Of a DNA stretch of 64,000 bases, positions 27,585-36,247 are shown piece after piece. This stretch comes from Cytophagales bacterium (GTDB lineage Bacteria; Bacteroidota; Bacteroidia; Cytophagales; Cyclobacteriaceae). The stretch's first letter is position 1. Every line of letters begins with the position of its first letter. A program made the position numbers and the translations under genes. Below the pieces are notes generated by a model. It did no database searches. It worked only from the letters and a program-made list of their open reading frames with translations, and was not told the DNA's origin. The stretch covers positions 248,001 to 312,000 of the forward strand of contig JAWPMT010000006.1 of the NCBI GenBank assembly GCA_033344775.1, in the 5' to 3' direction.

Positions 27585-28451
27585 TTATTCGTTGACCACC
27601 ACAGCGAGCTTACTTCCATCTGGACTAATCGCAACACGGGTAATCCCGGTTAAATCGAATTGTGAAAGGTCCATCAGGGAAGACCAGGATTTATCCTTCA
27701 TACTTCGATAATAAAGTTGACTGTCTTGGCCCATGATCATGGTGCCTTCAGGAGTCCATGCCATATCCTCGACATTGGGAAGCGTTTCAGCCAGGACTTT
27801 TTGTTTACCATTTTTCGGCTGATAAGCCATGACCTTCCATTCGTCCGTGGCTTTGCTGATGTAGCTAATGGCCTTTTTGCCGGGAATGCGATGCAACGAA
27901 CGGCCTATCTTCTCATCAATGACGGTATTCTCTGCTGTTTGCAAGTTGTTCTTCTGTAGCGTAGCCGGTTCTCCAAGCACGAATGAGAACAAGGTATTTT
28001 CATCATACCAACAGTGATAGCCAATGACCAGGTCTTCTACTAATACATTGGGTTCAGCTGTTTTCAAGTCATAAGACCAAAGTAATTGGCGGCCATCTCT
28101 TTCCAGGATAATCGTGCTGATCAAATCTCCATTAAACGACTCGGTAGGAGAATATTCACTGCCATCCGTTTCCGTAAATCGAGTCTTTTTCTTTTCTGCG
28201 ATGTTGTAAAGGATGATATCGGTTTGCTCATCCGCTTGAAAACTTGTGTAGAGCAGGGTAATTCCATCCGATGAAAAGGAGGGCTGATTGTCATATCCAG
28301 GATTATCCGATACATTGACTGGATTGGACAGGCTAAACCCACCTTTGGTTTTCTCCAGATCAAAAAGATATACTTCTGTGTTAGGTTGGGCAATTGCCGT
28401 AAAGCAACAAATGGTAAGGCAAACAGCGAATACACGGGAAAGTAGCATCAT
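27585..28451 (-). CDS. Secreted PD40/TolB-like beta-propeller protein
   Basis: The 288-residue protein has a signal peptide (FAVCLTICCFTAIAQ) and about four propeller blades. One contains NQPSFSSDGITLLYTS, the PD40 signature, and the final blade contains VAISPDGSKLAVVV. TolB-like propellers bind peptides or proteins in the periplasm. No enzymatic residues are seen. Confidence 0.8.
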   Translation of the reverse strand: MMLLSRVFAVCLTICCFTAIAQPNTEVYLFDLEKTKGGFSLSNPVNVSDNPGYDNQPSFSSDGITLLYTSFQADEQTDIILYNIAEKKKTRFTETDGSEYSPTESFNGDLISTIILERDGRQLLWSYDLKTAEPNVLVEDLVIGYHCWYDENTLFSFVLGEPATLQKNNLQTAENTVIDEKIGRSLHRIPGKKAISYISKATDEWKVMAYQPKNGKQKVLAETLPNVEDMAWTPEGTMIMGQDSQLYYRSMKDKSWSSLMDLSQFDLTGITRVAISPDGSKLAVVVNE

Positions 28452-28653
28452 CTAAGGGTGTTAATTCAAGGCAATAAAAATAGAATTGATCTGTCAATTA
28501 CAAGTACTTGAACAAAACAGATGCGTTCTGGGAATGACATTCGTTAGAATGAAAATCCATACATAGCTTTTTAACAGCAGTCTAGCAGAAATATCGCAAT
28601 AATTAGTTGATGTAAATAACTCTAAATAGCTGTTATTAAGGCATTTATAAAAA

Positions 28654-28689
28654 TTGTCTATCTTTGTTGTAGACATAAAGCTTAGACAA
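28654..28689 (+). promoter_or_regulatory. -7 box inside TTGTCTA/TAGACA inverted repeats
   Basis: TATCTTTG (28659-28666) is an exact TANNTTTG promoter box. It is framed by TGTCTA (28655-28660) and TAGACA (28670-28675), and a third half-site TAGACAA follows at 28683-28689. The repeats straddle the promoter just before the ATG at 28692. This layout fits a repressor operator, for example of the BlaI/MecI type; that identity is inference. Confidence 0.6.
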
Positions 28690-28691
28690 TC

Positions 28692-29090
28692 ATGAAAATC
28701 ATGCGACTTTTTCTGGCGTTGACGCTGCTATTTGTTGTATTCAATGCCCAATCATCTGAGAAATCTGAAGACTTTATAAAAGCCAAACAAGCCTTCGCAA
28801 AAGCGGTAGAAAGCCACAATTACAGTGATGCCAAAAGTTCCCTTCAAGAGCTGCTTCCCCTGATGAAAACCGATATCAAGGTTTCTAAAAAATCCATTCA
28901 TTTGTTGAAAAAAGAAGGAGATAAAGACTTACTCAAACAGGCCGCTAGCGATCTGGAAAGAAAAGAGGAGATCTATAAATCATTGTCTCATCTAGTGGAT
29001 GTTTCTCCGGCAGCTTTGAGGGTAAAAGCCAATCAAATCCTGGAATTAGTGTTAGAGTTTGACGGGTTGGTCACATCAGAAGACGCTTAA
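28692..29090 (+). CDS. Small secreted helical protein
   Basis: The 132-residue protein has a signal peptide (MRLFLALTLLFVVFNAQS) and is otherwise almost wholly helical and charged, with heptad-like helices (FIKAKQAFAKAVESH, SASDLERKEEIYKSL-type). It has no cysteines and no known motif. The strong promoter with flanking inverted repeats suggests it is induced. A hairpin follows the stop. Confidence 0.7.
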   Translation: MKIMRLFLALTLLFVVFNAQSSEKSEDFIKAKQAFAKAVESHNYSDAKSSLQELLPLMKTDIKVSKKSIHLLKKEGDKDLLKQAASDLERKEEIYKSLSHLVDVSPAALRVKANQILELVLEFDGLVTSEDA

Positions 29091-29100
29091 GAAGTAACCC

Positions 29101-29130
29101 CCGGCTGATCCATAGAAATTTCACAGCCGG
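29101..29130 (+). terminator. GC-rich hairpin, terminator-like
   Basis: CCGGCTG (29101-29107) pairs with CAGCCGG (29124-29130), 10 bp after the stop of the helical protein. There is no T-run after it, so it may only protect the mRNA end. The following 240 bp to the next gene hold nothing else I recognise. Confidence 0.4.
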
Positions 29131-29378
29131 AGGAAATTATAAACACCGCTCAATTTACAATACTGTAAGTGGGGTAATTTGGTTGGCTCATCGGAAGAAC
29201 CTCTTAAATTTTTAGACTTACTCCGTGGGTTTTTGGTTAATTGGTTATTGAGTTTTTCTGCATTTTTGACCGAGGAATATTTACCTTGGTGGGTAGTGAG
29301 TCAATGCAAAAAAGTCGATTTGAATTTTCTATTCCATTGATATAACCAGGACTCTAATCATTACAAAGCTTAAACTGA

Positions 29379-29876
29379 ATGACGCTTCTTCTAAAACTAA
29401 AGCACTGGCAGATATTCATCATACTACTTCTCGCATCATTTATGTCCAGATTTACCTGGGTTGGCAATGAATTCCTAAATACTGTACTAAATCTGATTGG
29501 CACACTTCTTTATATGATTTGGTATTTCGCAATTGGATTAGAGATTACAGAACGACTCCCTAAAAAAGTTGAACTTCCAAAGACCCTGTTCATCATCAAT
29601 GGCTTCGTAGTAATTTGTTCATTCGTAACTCTGGCTATGTTCTTTGACGGGAGTTTCGAATCAAACGGACTCCTCGGTTTTATTTGGGTAGTCTACTTCA
29701 TGTATGCCTTGTTTCAATTCTTTTTTTATCCAGCGAAAGCGCTAAATTCTAATGAGTTAGAAAAAGAAGCAGGATTTGGAGACTATTTCGGAGATTTTTT
29801 CTTGATGCTTTTTTGGCCAATAGGAATTTGGTGGATTCAACCCCGACTTAACAAGATCGCAGAAAACATTGATTAG
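29379..29876 (+). CDS. Four-helix membrane protein of unknown function
   Basis: The 165-residue protein has about four TM segments (residues 10-28, 34-50, 68-86 and 95-115) and a final hydrophobic stretch with DFFLMLFWPIGIWWIQPRLN. The last motif, a WPIGIWWIQPR tail, is seen in small Bacteroidota inner-membrane proteins, but I cannot name a function. The gene is AT-rich compared with its neighbours. Its stop lies 6 bp from the end of the convergent oxidoreductase gene. Confidence 0.65.
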   Translation: MTLLLKLKHWQIFIILLLASFMSRFTWVGNEFLNTVLNLIGTLLYMIWYFAIGLEITERLPKKVELPKTLFIINGFVVICSFVTLAMFFDGSFESNGLLGFIWVVYFMYALFQFFFYPAKALNSNELEKEAGFGDYFGDFFLMLFWPIGIWWIQPRLNKIAENID

Positions 29877-29882
29877 CAGGTT

Positions 29883-30851
29883 CTAAATCACCAGGACAAG
29901 CTTTCCTTTCGCGTTACCACTTTCCATCAATTCATGCGCTTCTGCCATTTCGGATAAGCTGAATGTTCGATCGATCTGAATGTTGATCTTACCTGCAGCG
30001 ACATTGTCGAGGAAGGTTTGTAACATTTCCGAAGACAAATTATGTGCGTCACCGCCATAGGACGTGAGTCTAGCGTAATGGGGGATGTGCTCAAATGGAG
30101 CAAAATCTTTCCAAACCCATTCGTTGCCCAGGATACCTGTCATGCAAACAATTCCTTGCGGACGGACGCATTTCAAAGAATCCCCTAAAGTTTTTGTGCC
30201 AATGAGTTCCAGCACCTTATCCACTCCTTCTGGCTTGACTTCTCTGACACTTTTCGAAAGGTCCGGAGCATCTAAGATGACTTCATCTACACCAATATCA
30301 AGTAATGTTTGCTTTTTAGATTCACTTCTTGTCGTAGAAAATACCGTGCAATCCATGGTTTTGGCAATCTGTGCTGCCATGATCCCTACCGAGGAGGTAC
30401 CTCCTCTGACTAATAATGTTTCTCCGGATTTCAATTCAAGACCTTCCACCAGAGACCCATTGGCCGTTTGAAACATTTCGGGAATCGCGCCCAGCGTGGC
30501 CCAGGGCAAGTCGCTTTCAAAAGGGAAGACGATACGTTCGGGAACGACTGTCTGTTCGGCATATCCACCATCAAATTCACGACCCATCTCACCCATGATA
30601 GCAGCCACTTGCTGACCCGGTTGAAATTTCCCGGAAGGACATTCCTTCACCACTCCTACACACTCAATCCCCTGAATTCGAGGAAACCTGACGTTCGGCG
30701 AATGCCCTTGGCGGGTATACATTTCAGATCTATTCAGTCCTGAAGCCTTGATCTCAATGCGTACCCAACCGGGCTTGGCAATCGGATCAGGCGCTTCTTG
30801 TATTTGAATGACGGAAGGATCTCCGATTTGGGTAGTAACTGCAGCTTTCAT
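29883..30851 (-). CDS. Zinc-independent MDR-type quinone oxidoreductase
   Basis: The 322-residue protein has the medium-chain dehydrogenase/reductase layout: a GroES-like N-terminal domain and a Rossmann half with the loop LLVRGGTSSVGIMAAQIAK, split here as LLVRGGTSSVG and IMAAQIAK. That AxxGxxG-type signature marks NADPH-dependent quinone oxidoreductases. The Cys/His zinc ligands of alcohol dehydrogenases are absent. It probably reduces quinones or enones. It is a single-gene unit, convergent with the membrane protein. Confidence 0.88.
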   Translation of the reverse strand: MKAAVTTQIGDPSVIQIQEAPDPIAKPGWVRIEIKASGLNRSEMYTRQGHSPNVRFPRIQGIECVGVVKECPSGKFQPGQQVAAIMGEMGREFDGGYAEQTVVPERIVFPFESDLPWATLGAIPEMFQTANGSLVEGLELKSGETLLVRGGTSSVGIMAAQIAKTMDCTVFSTTRSESKKQTLLDIGVDEVILDAPDLSKSVREVKPEGVDKVLELIGTKTLGDSLKCVRPQGIVCMTGILGNEWVWKDFAPFEHIPHYARLTSYGGDAHNLSSEMLQTFLDNVAAGKINIQIDRTFSLSEMAEAHELMESGNAKGKLVLVI

Positions 30852-30963
30852 GGTTAGTGGATTTTGCTCTTAAAGATAGAACTACAAAATACTTAAATCG
30901 AGGAAATTTCAAGCAATGAATTCAGTGATGTTAAAAACGCAGAGATTTAAGTCTTGCTTTAGA

Positions 30964-31013
30964 AAACCTATAAGGTTTTGACCTACATTAATCCAGAACG
31001 ACCTTATAGGTTT
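30964..31013. repeat. Long hairpin AAACCTATAAGGT / ACCTTATAGGTTT
   Basis: A perfect 13-bp inverted repeat (30964-30976 with 31001-31013) has a 24-nt loop. Each arm is itself nearly palindromic. It lies in the gap between the oxidoreductase gene and a decayed small ORF. Similar short hairpins recur in many Bacteroidota genomes, so a dispersed element is likely. Confidence 0.55.
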
Positions 31014-31067
31014 GAACAGAACAGCGTGAATTCATGATTATGTCGTTATCTTTAAATAAACTTCAAA

Positions 31068-31232
31068 ATGGCGAAAGAAAAACCGAACTCAGAAGACAAG
31101 GGCGACACTTTGCTTGATTAGTCTATGACTCAAAATCAACTTGAAGAGCGTCTAAAAGCGGCAAATTCCAGAATGGAGTCCGGAAGATTCACGGCACTAG
31201 AAAATCTTGAAAGAAAAATGGAAGAATGGTGA
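31068..31232 (+). pseudogene. Broken antitoxin-like small gene (two in-frame pieces split by TAG)
   Basis: One frame reads a 17-residue piece (31068-31121), a TAG stop, then ATG 31125 and a 35-residue piece ending at 31232. The second piece reads MTQNQLEERLKAANSRMESG and ends NLERKMEEW. The closing pattern (a short helix, E-S-G-R, a Leu-Glu-Asn turn and a final Trp) resembles the C-terminal toxin-binding tails of small type II antitoxins in Bacteroidota. A nonsense mutation or a surviving fragment are both possible. No toxin gene is adjacent. Confidence 0.35.
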
Positions 31233-31271
31233 TTAATTCAGTTTGGGAGTCATGACGGCATACAGGACACG

Positions 31272-31778
31272 TTAACTCCATTTCCTTGCATTTCGCATTT
31301 CATAGAAACCAAGGGAATAACTGTGATTTTTGTTGTTTTCTCGTTCAAGTATTTCGAACCTGCTTTTAAGATATTCTTTCTCGAAAAACTCCAAATCGTC
31401 AATTAGGGAAGCATCTATTTCTTCGATGCTTTTATTCGCGGGGCCTTGGTAAACCTCAATTTCTCCAGACTGTAGGGCATCAGCGAGACTAATCCAGAAA
31501 AGGTTAGTTCTTAAGAATATATAATTACCTTCATCATCAGACTCAATTTCTTCAATTGTGGAGATGCTGTGATGGAAGAACGGTTTGGCATATTCTCCTC
31601 TGGATTTTAAAATCGGAAAGTATAAACAGACATGCTGGAAATTATTTTTCCATAAATACTCGTCCTTCATTTCCTTTATATGGGGCATTTCGGATACCCA
31701 GTATGAATTTTGAAGCCTGATTTGATTCCCAACACGAATCCCTGGTTCATCCTCAGGTCGGATGCTAGGTACCACCAA
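31272..31778 (-). CDS. Hypothetical protein after the LytTR regulator
   Basis: I do not recognise this 168-residue soluble protein. The start is uncertain: the TTG at 31778 overlaps the end of the response-regulator gene by 14 bp, and an internal ATG at 31688 would drop 30 residues. It has an acidic middle (IEEIESDDEGNYIFLRTNLF) and a charged C-terminal helix (EFFEKEYLKSRFEILEREN). It looks AT-rich. The overlap suggests translation coupled to the two-component operon. Confidence 0.55.
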   Translation of the reverse strand: MVVPSIRPEDEPGIRVGNQIRLQNSYWVSEMPHIKEMKDEYLWKNNFQHVCLYFPILKSRGEYAKPFFHHSISTIEEIESDDEGNYIFLRTNLFWISLADALQSGEIEVYQGPANKSIEEIDASLIDDLEFFEKEYLKSRFEILERENNKNHSYSLGFYEMRNARKWS

Positions 31779-32526
31779 ACCAATCCTTAAAAGCAGCGAC
31801 TCGTTCTCGGCTTACGATAATTTCCTGATCGAATTCGATTTTGGGTGTGATTTTTAGACGGCTGTTGGAATAGACCAACACGTCTTTGATGGCATGAATG
31901 TTTAGGATGAAGGTCCGGTTGACACGGAAGAAGGTTTCCGGGTTCAGGAGGTTTTCCAGATCTTCCAGTTTAAAATCTACAATGAATTTCTTGCTGGCAT
32001 TGGTCACCAGGTACGCAGTTCGTCCTTCTGCAAAGAAAATACTGGCATCTTCTGTTTGTATGGAATGGATGTGCTCACCCAGCTTCACCATAAATCGGGC
32101 TTTGTATTTCCTGGTTTCCGCATCCTGAACCACCTTCTTCACCTTCTCGCTGGTATCCCCAAATTCTTCCTTGACTGTCTTGAGCTTATTGATCGCATTG
32201 GACAGGTCCATGAAGGTCACAGGCTTCAGCAAGTAATCGATGCTGTTGAGCTTGAAGGCATCCAGGGCATATTCATCGTAGGCAGTCGCAAAAATGACCG
32301 GGATATTGACCGGGTGTTTTTGGAAAATTTCGAAACTCAGTCCGTCCGTCAACTGAATATCAGAAAAGATCAAGTCCAGCGATTGATCATTTTCCTGCAA
32401 CCAGGCCACCGATTCTTCTACGCTTTGCAGCTTGCCCAAAATCTTGATGTTGCTATCGTACTTGAGTAGATAGCGTTCGATTTTCTCTGCGGCCGGTATT
32501 TCGTCTTCAATGATCAGGACGTTCAT
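31765..32526 (-). CDS. LytTR-family response regulator
   Basis: The 253-residue protein has an N-terminal receiver domain (VLIIEDEIPAA, phospho-acceptor D in LIFSDIQL, then ATAYDEYALDAF and the DYLLKPV end). The C-terminal LytTR DNA-binding domain has FFAEGRTAYLV and FFRVNRTFILNIHAI. LytTR proteins bind direct repeats and usually answer to LytS-type kinases, two of which lie directly upstream. A 4-bp ATGA overlap joins it to the kinase-like gene, so it belongs to one operon. Confidence 0.93.
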   Translation of the reverse strand: MNVLIIEDEIPAAEKIERYLLKYDSNIKILGKLQSVEESVAWLQENDQSLDLIFSDIQLTDGLSFEIFQKHPVNIPVIFATAYDEYALDAFKLNSIDYLLKPVTFMDLSNAINKLKTVKEEFGDTSEKVKKVVQDAETRKYKARFMVKLGEHIHSIQTEDASIFFAEGRTAYLVTNASKKFIVDFKLEDLENLLNPETFFRVNRTFILNIHAIKDVLVYSNSRLKITPKIEFDQEIIVSRERVAAFKDWFGGT

Positions 32527-33548
32527 GCCATCTCTGGTTCGGTTGGAATTAAAATTGGAATGCGAATTTCGGTAATCTCAGCGTTTGATGAAAACCGTAT
32601 TTTCTTTTCGGTGTAGAATTCGTAGGCTCGCTTAATATCAGCAATATCCAGCACCGGTGGTGAAAGCTTTTCTTTTCTTGTACTCACCAACACCAGGTCA
32701 TCTTCATGGATCACAATCTCGACCTCCAGTGATTGTATGCTGGAATGGATAGACGCCCGGATCAGCCACTCGACAATGGTCAACAAAGTCCCGGGAACAC
32801 ACAACGCGTCTCCAAAGGCATTTTGCTTGAAATCCACATCAATGCCCTGGTACCAAAATAAATTGATCAGGTGTTGTACTGCATTCAATTCCTCTTGTAA
32901 GGAGGCCAGTTCTGAACGGTTACTGCTTAAGATGTAGCGATAAACCACGGAAAGCTCATCGATCAATTCGTCTGCAGAATCGATTTGTTCATCACTGATG
33001 GCGATCAAAGATTCTAAACTTTCTAATAATAGATTAGGGTTCATCCCCCGCTTGAAGTTCCGGAATTCAAACTCAAGGCTTTCTTTCAGGATTTCTTCTT
33101 CTTCGAACTTCATCTTGTTTTCCTTGTATAGGAAAAGATGGCTAAAGTGAAGCGTGAGGTACATCATCACCATGAAACCATAAATACCCAGGAAAATATT
33201 GAACTCCGCCGCACTTGGGTTATACCCCAAAACCTGGCTGAAGTACGCTTCCACCACCATGTAAACGACGAACGCCATACAAGCCATGGCCACCAGAAGC
33301 TGCGCAAGGACTTGTCTGTTAAAAGACCAGCTTTCTGTCCGTCGCTCAACGACTATCATGGCGAACCGGACCAACTCCAGGATCAGATAAACCAGCACAA
33401 TACAGAGATAGACCTCCGTACTGGCAAACAATTCATCTAACTGTCCAATGGAATTATTGATCAGCAGAATGAGTAAATAGATCACCAACCCGATGAAAAT
33501 CGGGCCAATGAGCCGGAACAGCAGGTTATGGATAAAGAGCTTTTTCAT
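32523..33548 (-). CDS. LytS-like sensor with degenerate kinase domain (pseudokinase)
   Basis: The 341-residue protein has the layout of a LytS/YehU-type kinase, with four TM segments (residues 8-30, 45-65, 78-100, 118-140), then a coiled-coil and a His_kinase region. The phospho-acceptor motif NPHFLFN has become NPNLLLE, with N172 in place of the histidine. The ATP-lid motif LVENAVKH of the neighbour is here TIVEWLIRAS. It therefore probably cannot autophosphorylate. It may sense a signal and control its partner kinase at 33545 by pairing with it. ATGA overlaps join it to both neighbours. Confidence 0.85.
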   Translation of the reverse strand: MKKLFIHNLLFRLIGPIFIGLVIYLLILLINNSIGQLDELFASTEVYLCIVLVYLILELVRFAMIVVERRTESWSFNRQVLAQLLVAMACMAFVVYMVVEAYFSQVLGYNPSAAEFNIFLGIYGFMVMMYLTLHFSHLFLYKENKMKFEEEEILKESLEFEFRNFKRGMNPNLLLESLESLIAISDEQIDSADELIDELSVVYRYILSSNRSELASLQEELNAVQHLINLFWYQGIDVDFKQNAFGDALCVPGTLLTIVEWLIRASIHSSIQSLEVEIVIHEDDLVLVSTRKEKLSPPVLDIADIKRAYEFYTEKKIRFSSNAEITEIRIPILIPTEPEMA

Positions 33549-34561
33549 AACCGTAGCAGGGGTAACAAAATAGAAAATTCTTCTTCATCCTTCACCTGAA
33601 TGTCTTTTTTGTTCAGGAGCATGTACCGGTTCTTGATGTTTTCGAGTCCAATCCTGAATGAAGTGGTCTTTGCCGGTTTCTTGGTTTTATTATTGCTTAT
33701 GACCAACCAGTTTCCAGAATTGTACACGTGAATTCGCAACTGATTATCTTTTGAGATCACATTGTGTTTCACTGCATTTTCCACGAGCAGCTGAATGGTC
33801 ATCGGCGGGATCACCGTGTTCAACGCCCGATCCGATAACTCAATCTTGATCTGTACCAGATTTTCGAAACGTACGTTGAGAAGGTATTTATAAGCTCGGA
33901 CGAAATCCAGCTCCTTTTCCAGGGGAATAATCGGCTGTTTTTGGGTATCTAAGGTAAATTGATAGGTAGTCGCCAATTGGCGAATGAAATCTTCGGCCTT
34001 ATTCAAGTCTTTGTACAGCAAGGAAGAAATGGTGTTCAGGCAATTGAATAGGAAATGCGGGCTCAATTGACTTCTCAGTGCATCTAATTGCAAAGCCATC
34101 TGTCTTCGTTCGTTTTCTACAAACTGCAATTGAGCAGTGGAGAATTGATAATAAGAATATACGGCAAAGTAGATCACATTATAGATAAGTGTGATCAAAA
34201 GCAGAATAATGTCAAGTTTGACCAGGGTCTCGTAATCGTCCGACACAAAAATTTGGAAGGGCATCACCACCAATGCCCAAATCAAAATCAGCGAGCCAAT
34301 GATTCCCACGATGAATCGGCCACCAAGATTTTTGCGCCAGGGGATGAACTTGTTGAGCAATAAGTTCATCGTGTGTGAGCCCAGCGCCACCAAAAGTCCC
34401 ACCAGAGCACTGTAAACGCCACTTTCGAAGGTAAGGTCCGGGAGCAGTACTTCGCTAAACGAAAGGTAGCTGTACAAGAGTAGCCCCAGAGCCATGCCCA
34501 CGAATGCTGCTGCAAAGAAATTTCTCAAAGCCAGGTTAGTATGGGTGAGGATGTTTTGCAC
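33545..34561 (-). CDS. LytS-type sensor histidine kinase
   Basis: The 338-residue protein has four TM segments (residues 15-34, 48-66, 84-103, 115-138). A coiled-coil leads into QLSPHFLFNCLN with the phospho-acceptor H169. The ATP-binding region keeps IQLLVENAVKHN and a GIGLEN-like G-x-GLENI (FRIGLENIKNRY). This is the intact member of the kinase pair and should phosphorylate the LytTR regulator at 31765. The first gene of the tight block follows the SDHY-repeat gene by 92 bp. Confidence 0.93.
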   Translation of the reverse strand: MQNILTHTNLALRNFFAAAFVGMALGLLLYSYLSFSEVLLPDLTFESGVYSALVGLLVALGSHTMNLLLNKFIPWRKNLGGRFIVGIIGSLILIWALVVMPFQIFVSDDYETLVKLDIILLLITLIYNVIYFAVYSYYQFSTAQLQFVENERRQMALQLDALRSQLSPHFLFNCLNTISSLLYKDLNKAEDFIRQLATTYQFTLDTQKQPIIPLEKELDFVRAYKYLLNVRFENLVQIKIELSDRALNTVIPPMTIQLLVENAVKHNVISKDNQLRIHVYNSGNWLVISNNKTKKPAKTTSFRIGLENIKNRYMLLNKKDIQVKDEEEFSILLPLLRL

Positions 34562-34653
34562 ACTCCAATCTAGTGAAAAGTCAGTAGCTAAAGACCAAGA
34601 GTAACCATTTTTGTTGTGGTTCCTCTCAGTCTTTTTGGAGCGTGAAAAGTCTT

Positions 34654-36138
34654 TTAATCAAGCGCCTTCATTGCGCGTCCATAATAGGTGTCTGAACTGA
34701 TCTCTCTGGCAATCGATCGATACAGTCTGCGCAGTTCTTCGCTCCCGGAATCATTGATATAATCTGAAAGGGAGATCAACGCTTGCGACATGTAGTGATC
34801 CGAATTGATGTCCTGGGCGCTTTCGAGTAAACTGGTCACCAAATCGTCATCGAGATCCGCATCGTCCGCGGCACGGATGATAATCTGACTTGCGTAATGA
34901 TCGGATCCAATGTCACGAACTGCTAATTTGAAAGATTCTTTGGACTCCTGTCCAAGTTTCTGCTCGGCTACGATCTTGGTCAGCAAAACATTGCTGTAGT
35001 GATCTGAGCTTATATCATCTTCAATCTCATCGATCATTCTACTTAAGGTCTTGTCATCCAGATCTCGCTCCAGCAATTCCTTGAATAATTCCGTTTTATA
35101 ATGATCAGAGCTGATATCACCAGAAGCATCGAGGATTACCCAAAAGCTTTCATCGGAGATTTGATCTAACTCCAGTGCGTCGCGGAACAATTCACTTTGA
35201 TAATGATCTGAGTTAATTTCCCGAGCCGTTGCTATTACCTGGCTGATCAATTCATCCGTCAGGTTACGCTCTTCCAGGGTTTCCCGAAGCACTTCCGATA
35301 GATAATGATCAGAATTGATTTCTTCTGCGGATTCCAAAACAGCAACCAGGAGATCACCTTCTACGTCCGTCCGAGTTAATACTCTTTTCAGGATCTGTGA
35401 TCGGTAATGATCGGAATTTACCTCCTCACTGGCCTCTATAAATGCCTTGGAGGTAGCTGCATCCGCAAAGAATACACGTTCATTGTCTTTCAGGATCTCT
35501 GTCAAATAGTGGTCTGAATTCACTTCACGTGCTGCACCTTCGATAACGGCCACTAATTCGTTCGTGCTTAGACCATCTTTATCCATTAAAATATTGATGT
35601 AGTGAGATTTTAGATAATCGCTATCCAGGCGCTCTACCTCATCCATCACGCCACGGGCACCGTCCTGTCGATAAAAGCGATTCACACGAGATTCTGCACC
35701 AATAGTGGTAGAACGCACAATATCAGGAAGCACTTCTGCCAACCATTCGCGGCCTTCGGGCTCGAAATCCATGCGTTCGCGACCCACGAAATATTCTTTA
35801 GTAAGGTTTCCACGACTATCGGATTCGATGATCACTCGTCGTTTGCTTCCAAAAGCAGAACGAGTAATTTCGAAATAGCCTCCACGAGATACGCTTACAA
35901 TGTCTTCGTCATTATCCGACAACTCGAAATCTCCTTCGAAATCAATCTTGTAGGACTTTTGCCAATCGTTAAATTTGATGGTTGTTCTTCCGTTTCGGGA
36001 ATACTCAGTTTTTCCCTTGCTCACACTGACCGAAATTTGAGCAACAGAAGTTTGGGGAATGAACAAGATGCAAAGGGCGGCAAGAATGCCGAGCCCTATT
36101 GCAAGATTTTGGAGTTTTTGACCTTTCGAGTTCATCAT
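34654..36138 (-). CDS. Secreted protein with ten SDHY helical repeats
   Basis: The start is set at ATG 36138 (MMNSKGQKLQNLAIGLGIL...SVAQ), which gives a signal peptide. A start 246 bp further up would run into the divergent gene and hide it. From about residue 205 to 485 the 494-residue protein has eight clear repeats with the core I-N/S-SDHY followed by a hydrophobic helix, spaced about 36 residues apart, plus two degraded copies (SDYLKSHY and SSDTYY). The pattern suggests a HEAT/armadillo-like right-handed solenoid. The N-terminal 140 residues are beta-rich. It is probably periplasmic. It sits just before the kinase operon and may be the ligand-sensing part, which is inference from position. 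Confidence 0.8.
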   Translation of the reverse strand: MMNSKGQKLQNLAIGLGILAALCILFIPQTSVAQISVSVSKGKTEYSRNGRTTIKFNDWQKSYKIDFEGDFELSDNDEDIVSVSRGGYFEITRSAFGSKRRVIIESDSRGNLTKEYFVGRERMDFEPEGREWLAEVLPDIVRSTTIGAESRVNRFYRQDGARGVMDEVERLDSDYLKSHYINILMDKDGLSTNELVAVIEGAAREVNSDHYLTEILKDNERVFFADAATSKAFIEASEEVNSDHYRSQILKRVLTRTDVEGDLLVAVLESAEEINSDHYLSEVLRETLEERNLTDELISQVIATAREINSDHYQSELFRDALELDQISDESFWVILDASGDISSDHYKTELFKELLERDLDDKTLSRMIDEIEDDISSDHYSNVLLTKIVAEQKLGQESKESFKLAVRDIGSDHYASQIIIRAADDADLDDDLVTSLLESAQDINSDHYMSQALISLSDYINDSGSEELRRLYRSIAREISSDTYYGRAMKALD

Positions 36139-36247
36139 GACCGTTAATTTTTGACCTTTTAACTTGATACAAACTTGAAGTAACAACGGCAAGGAAAAAA
36201 CCACTTTGTAATGAGTTGTCACAAAAATGTACTGAATTGCAGCAGCA

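Noticed and set aside
28494-28676. 60-residue minus-strand ORF in the gap before the small helical protein
   Set aside because: It runs across the plus-strand promoter and inverted repeats, and its composition looks random.
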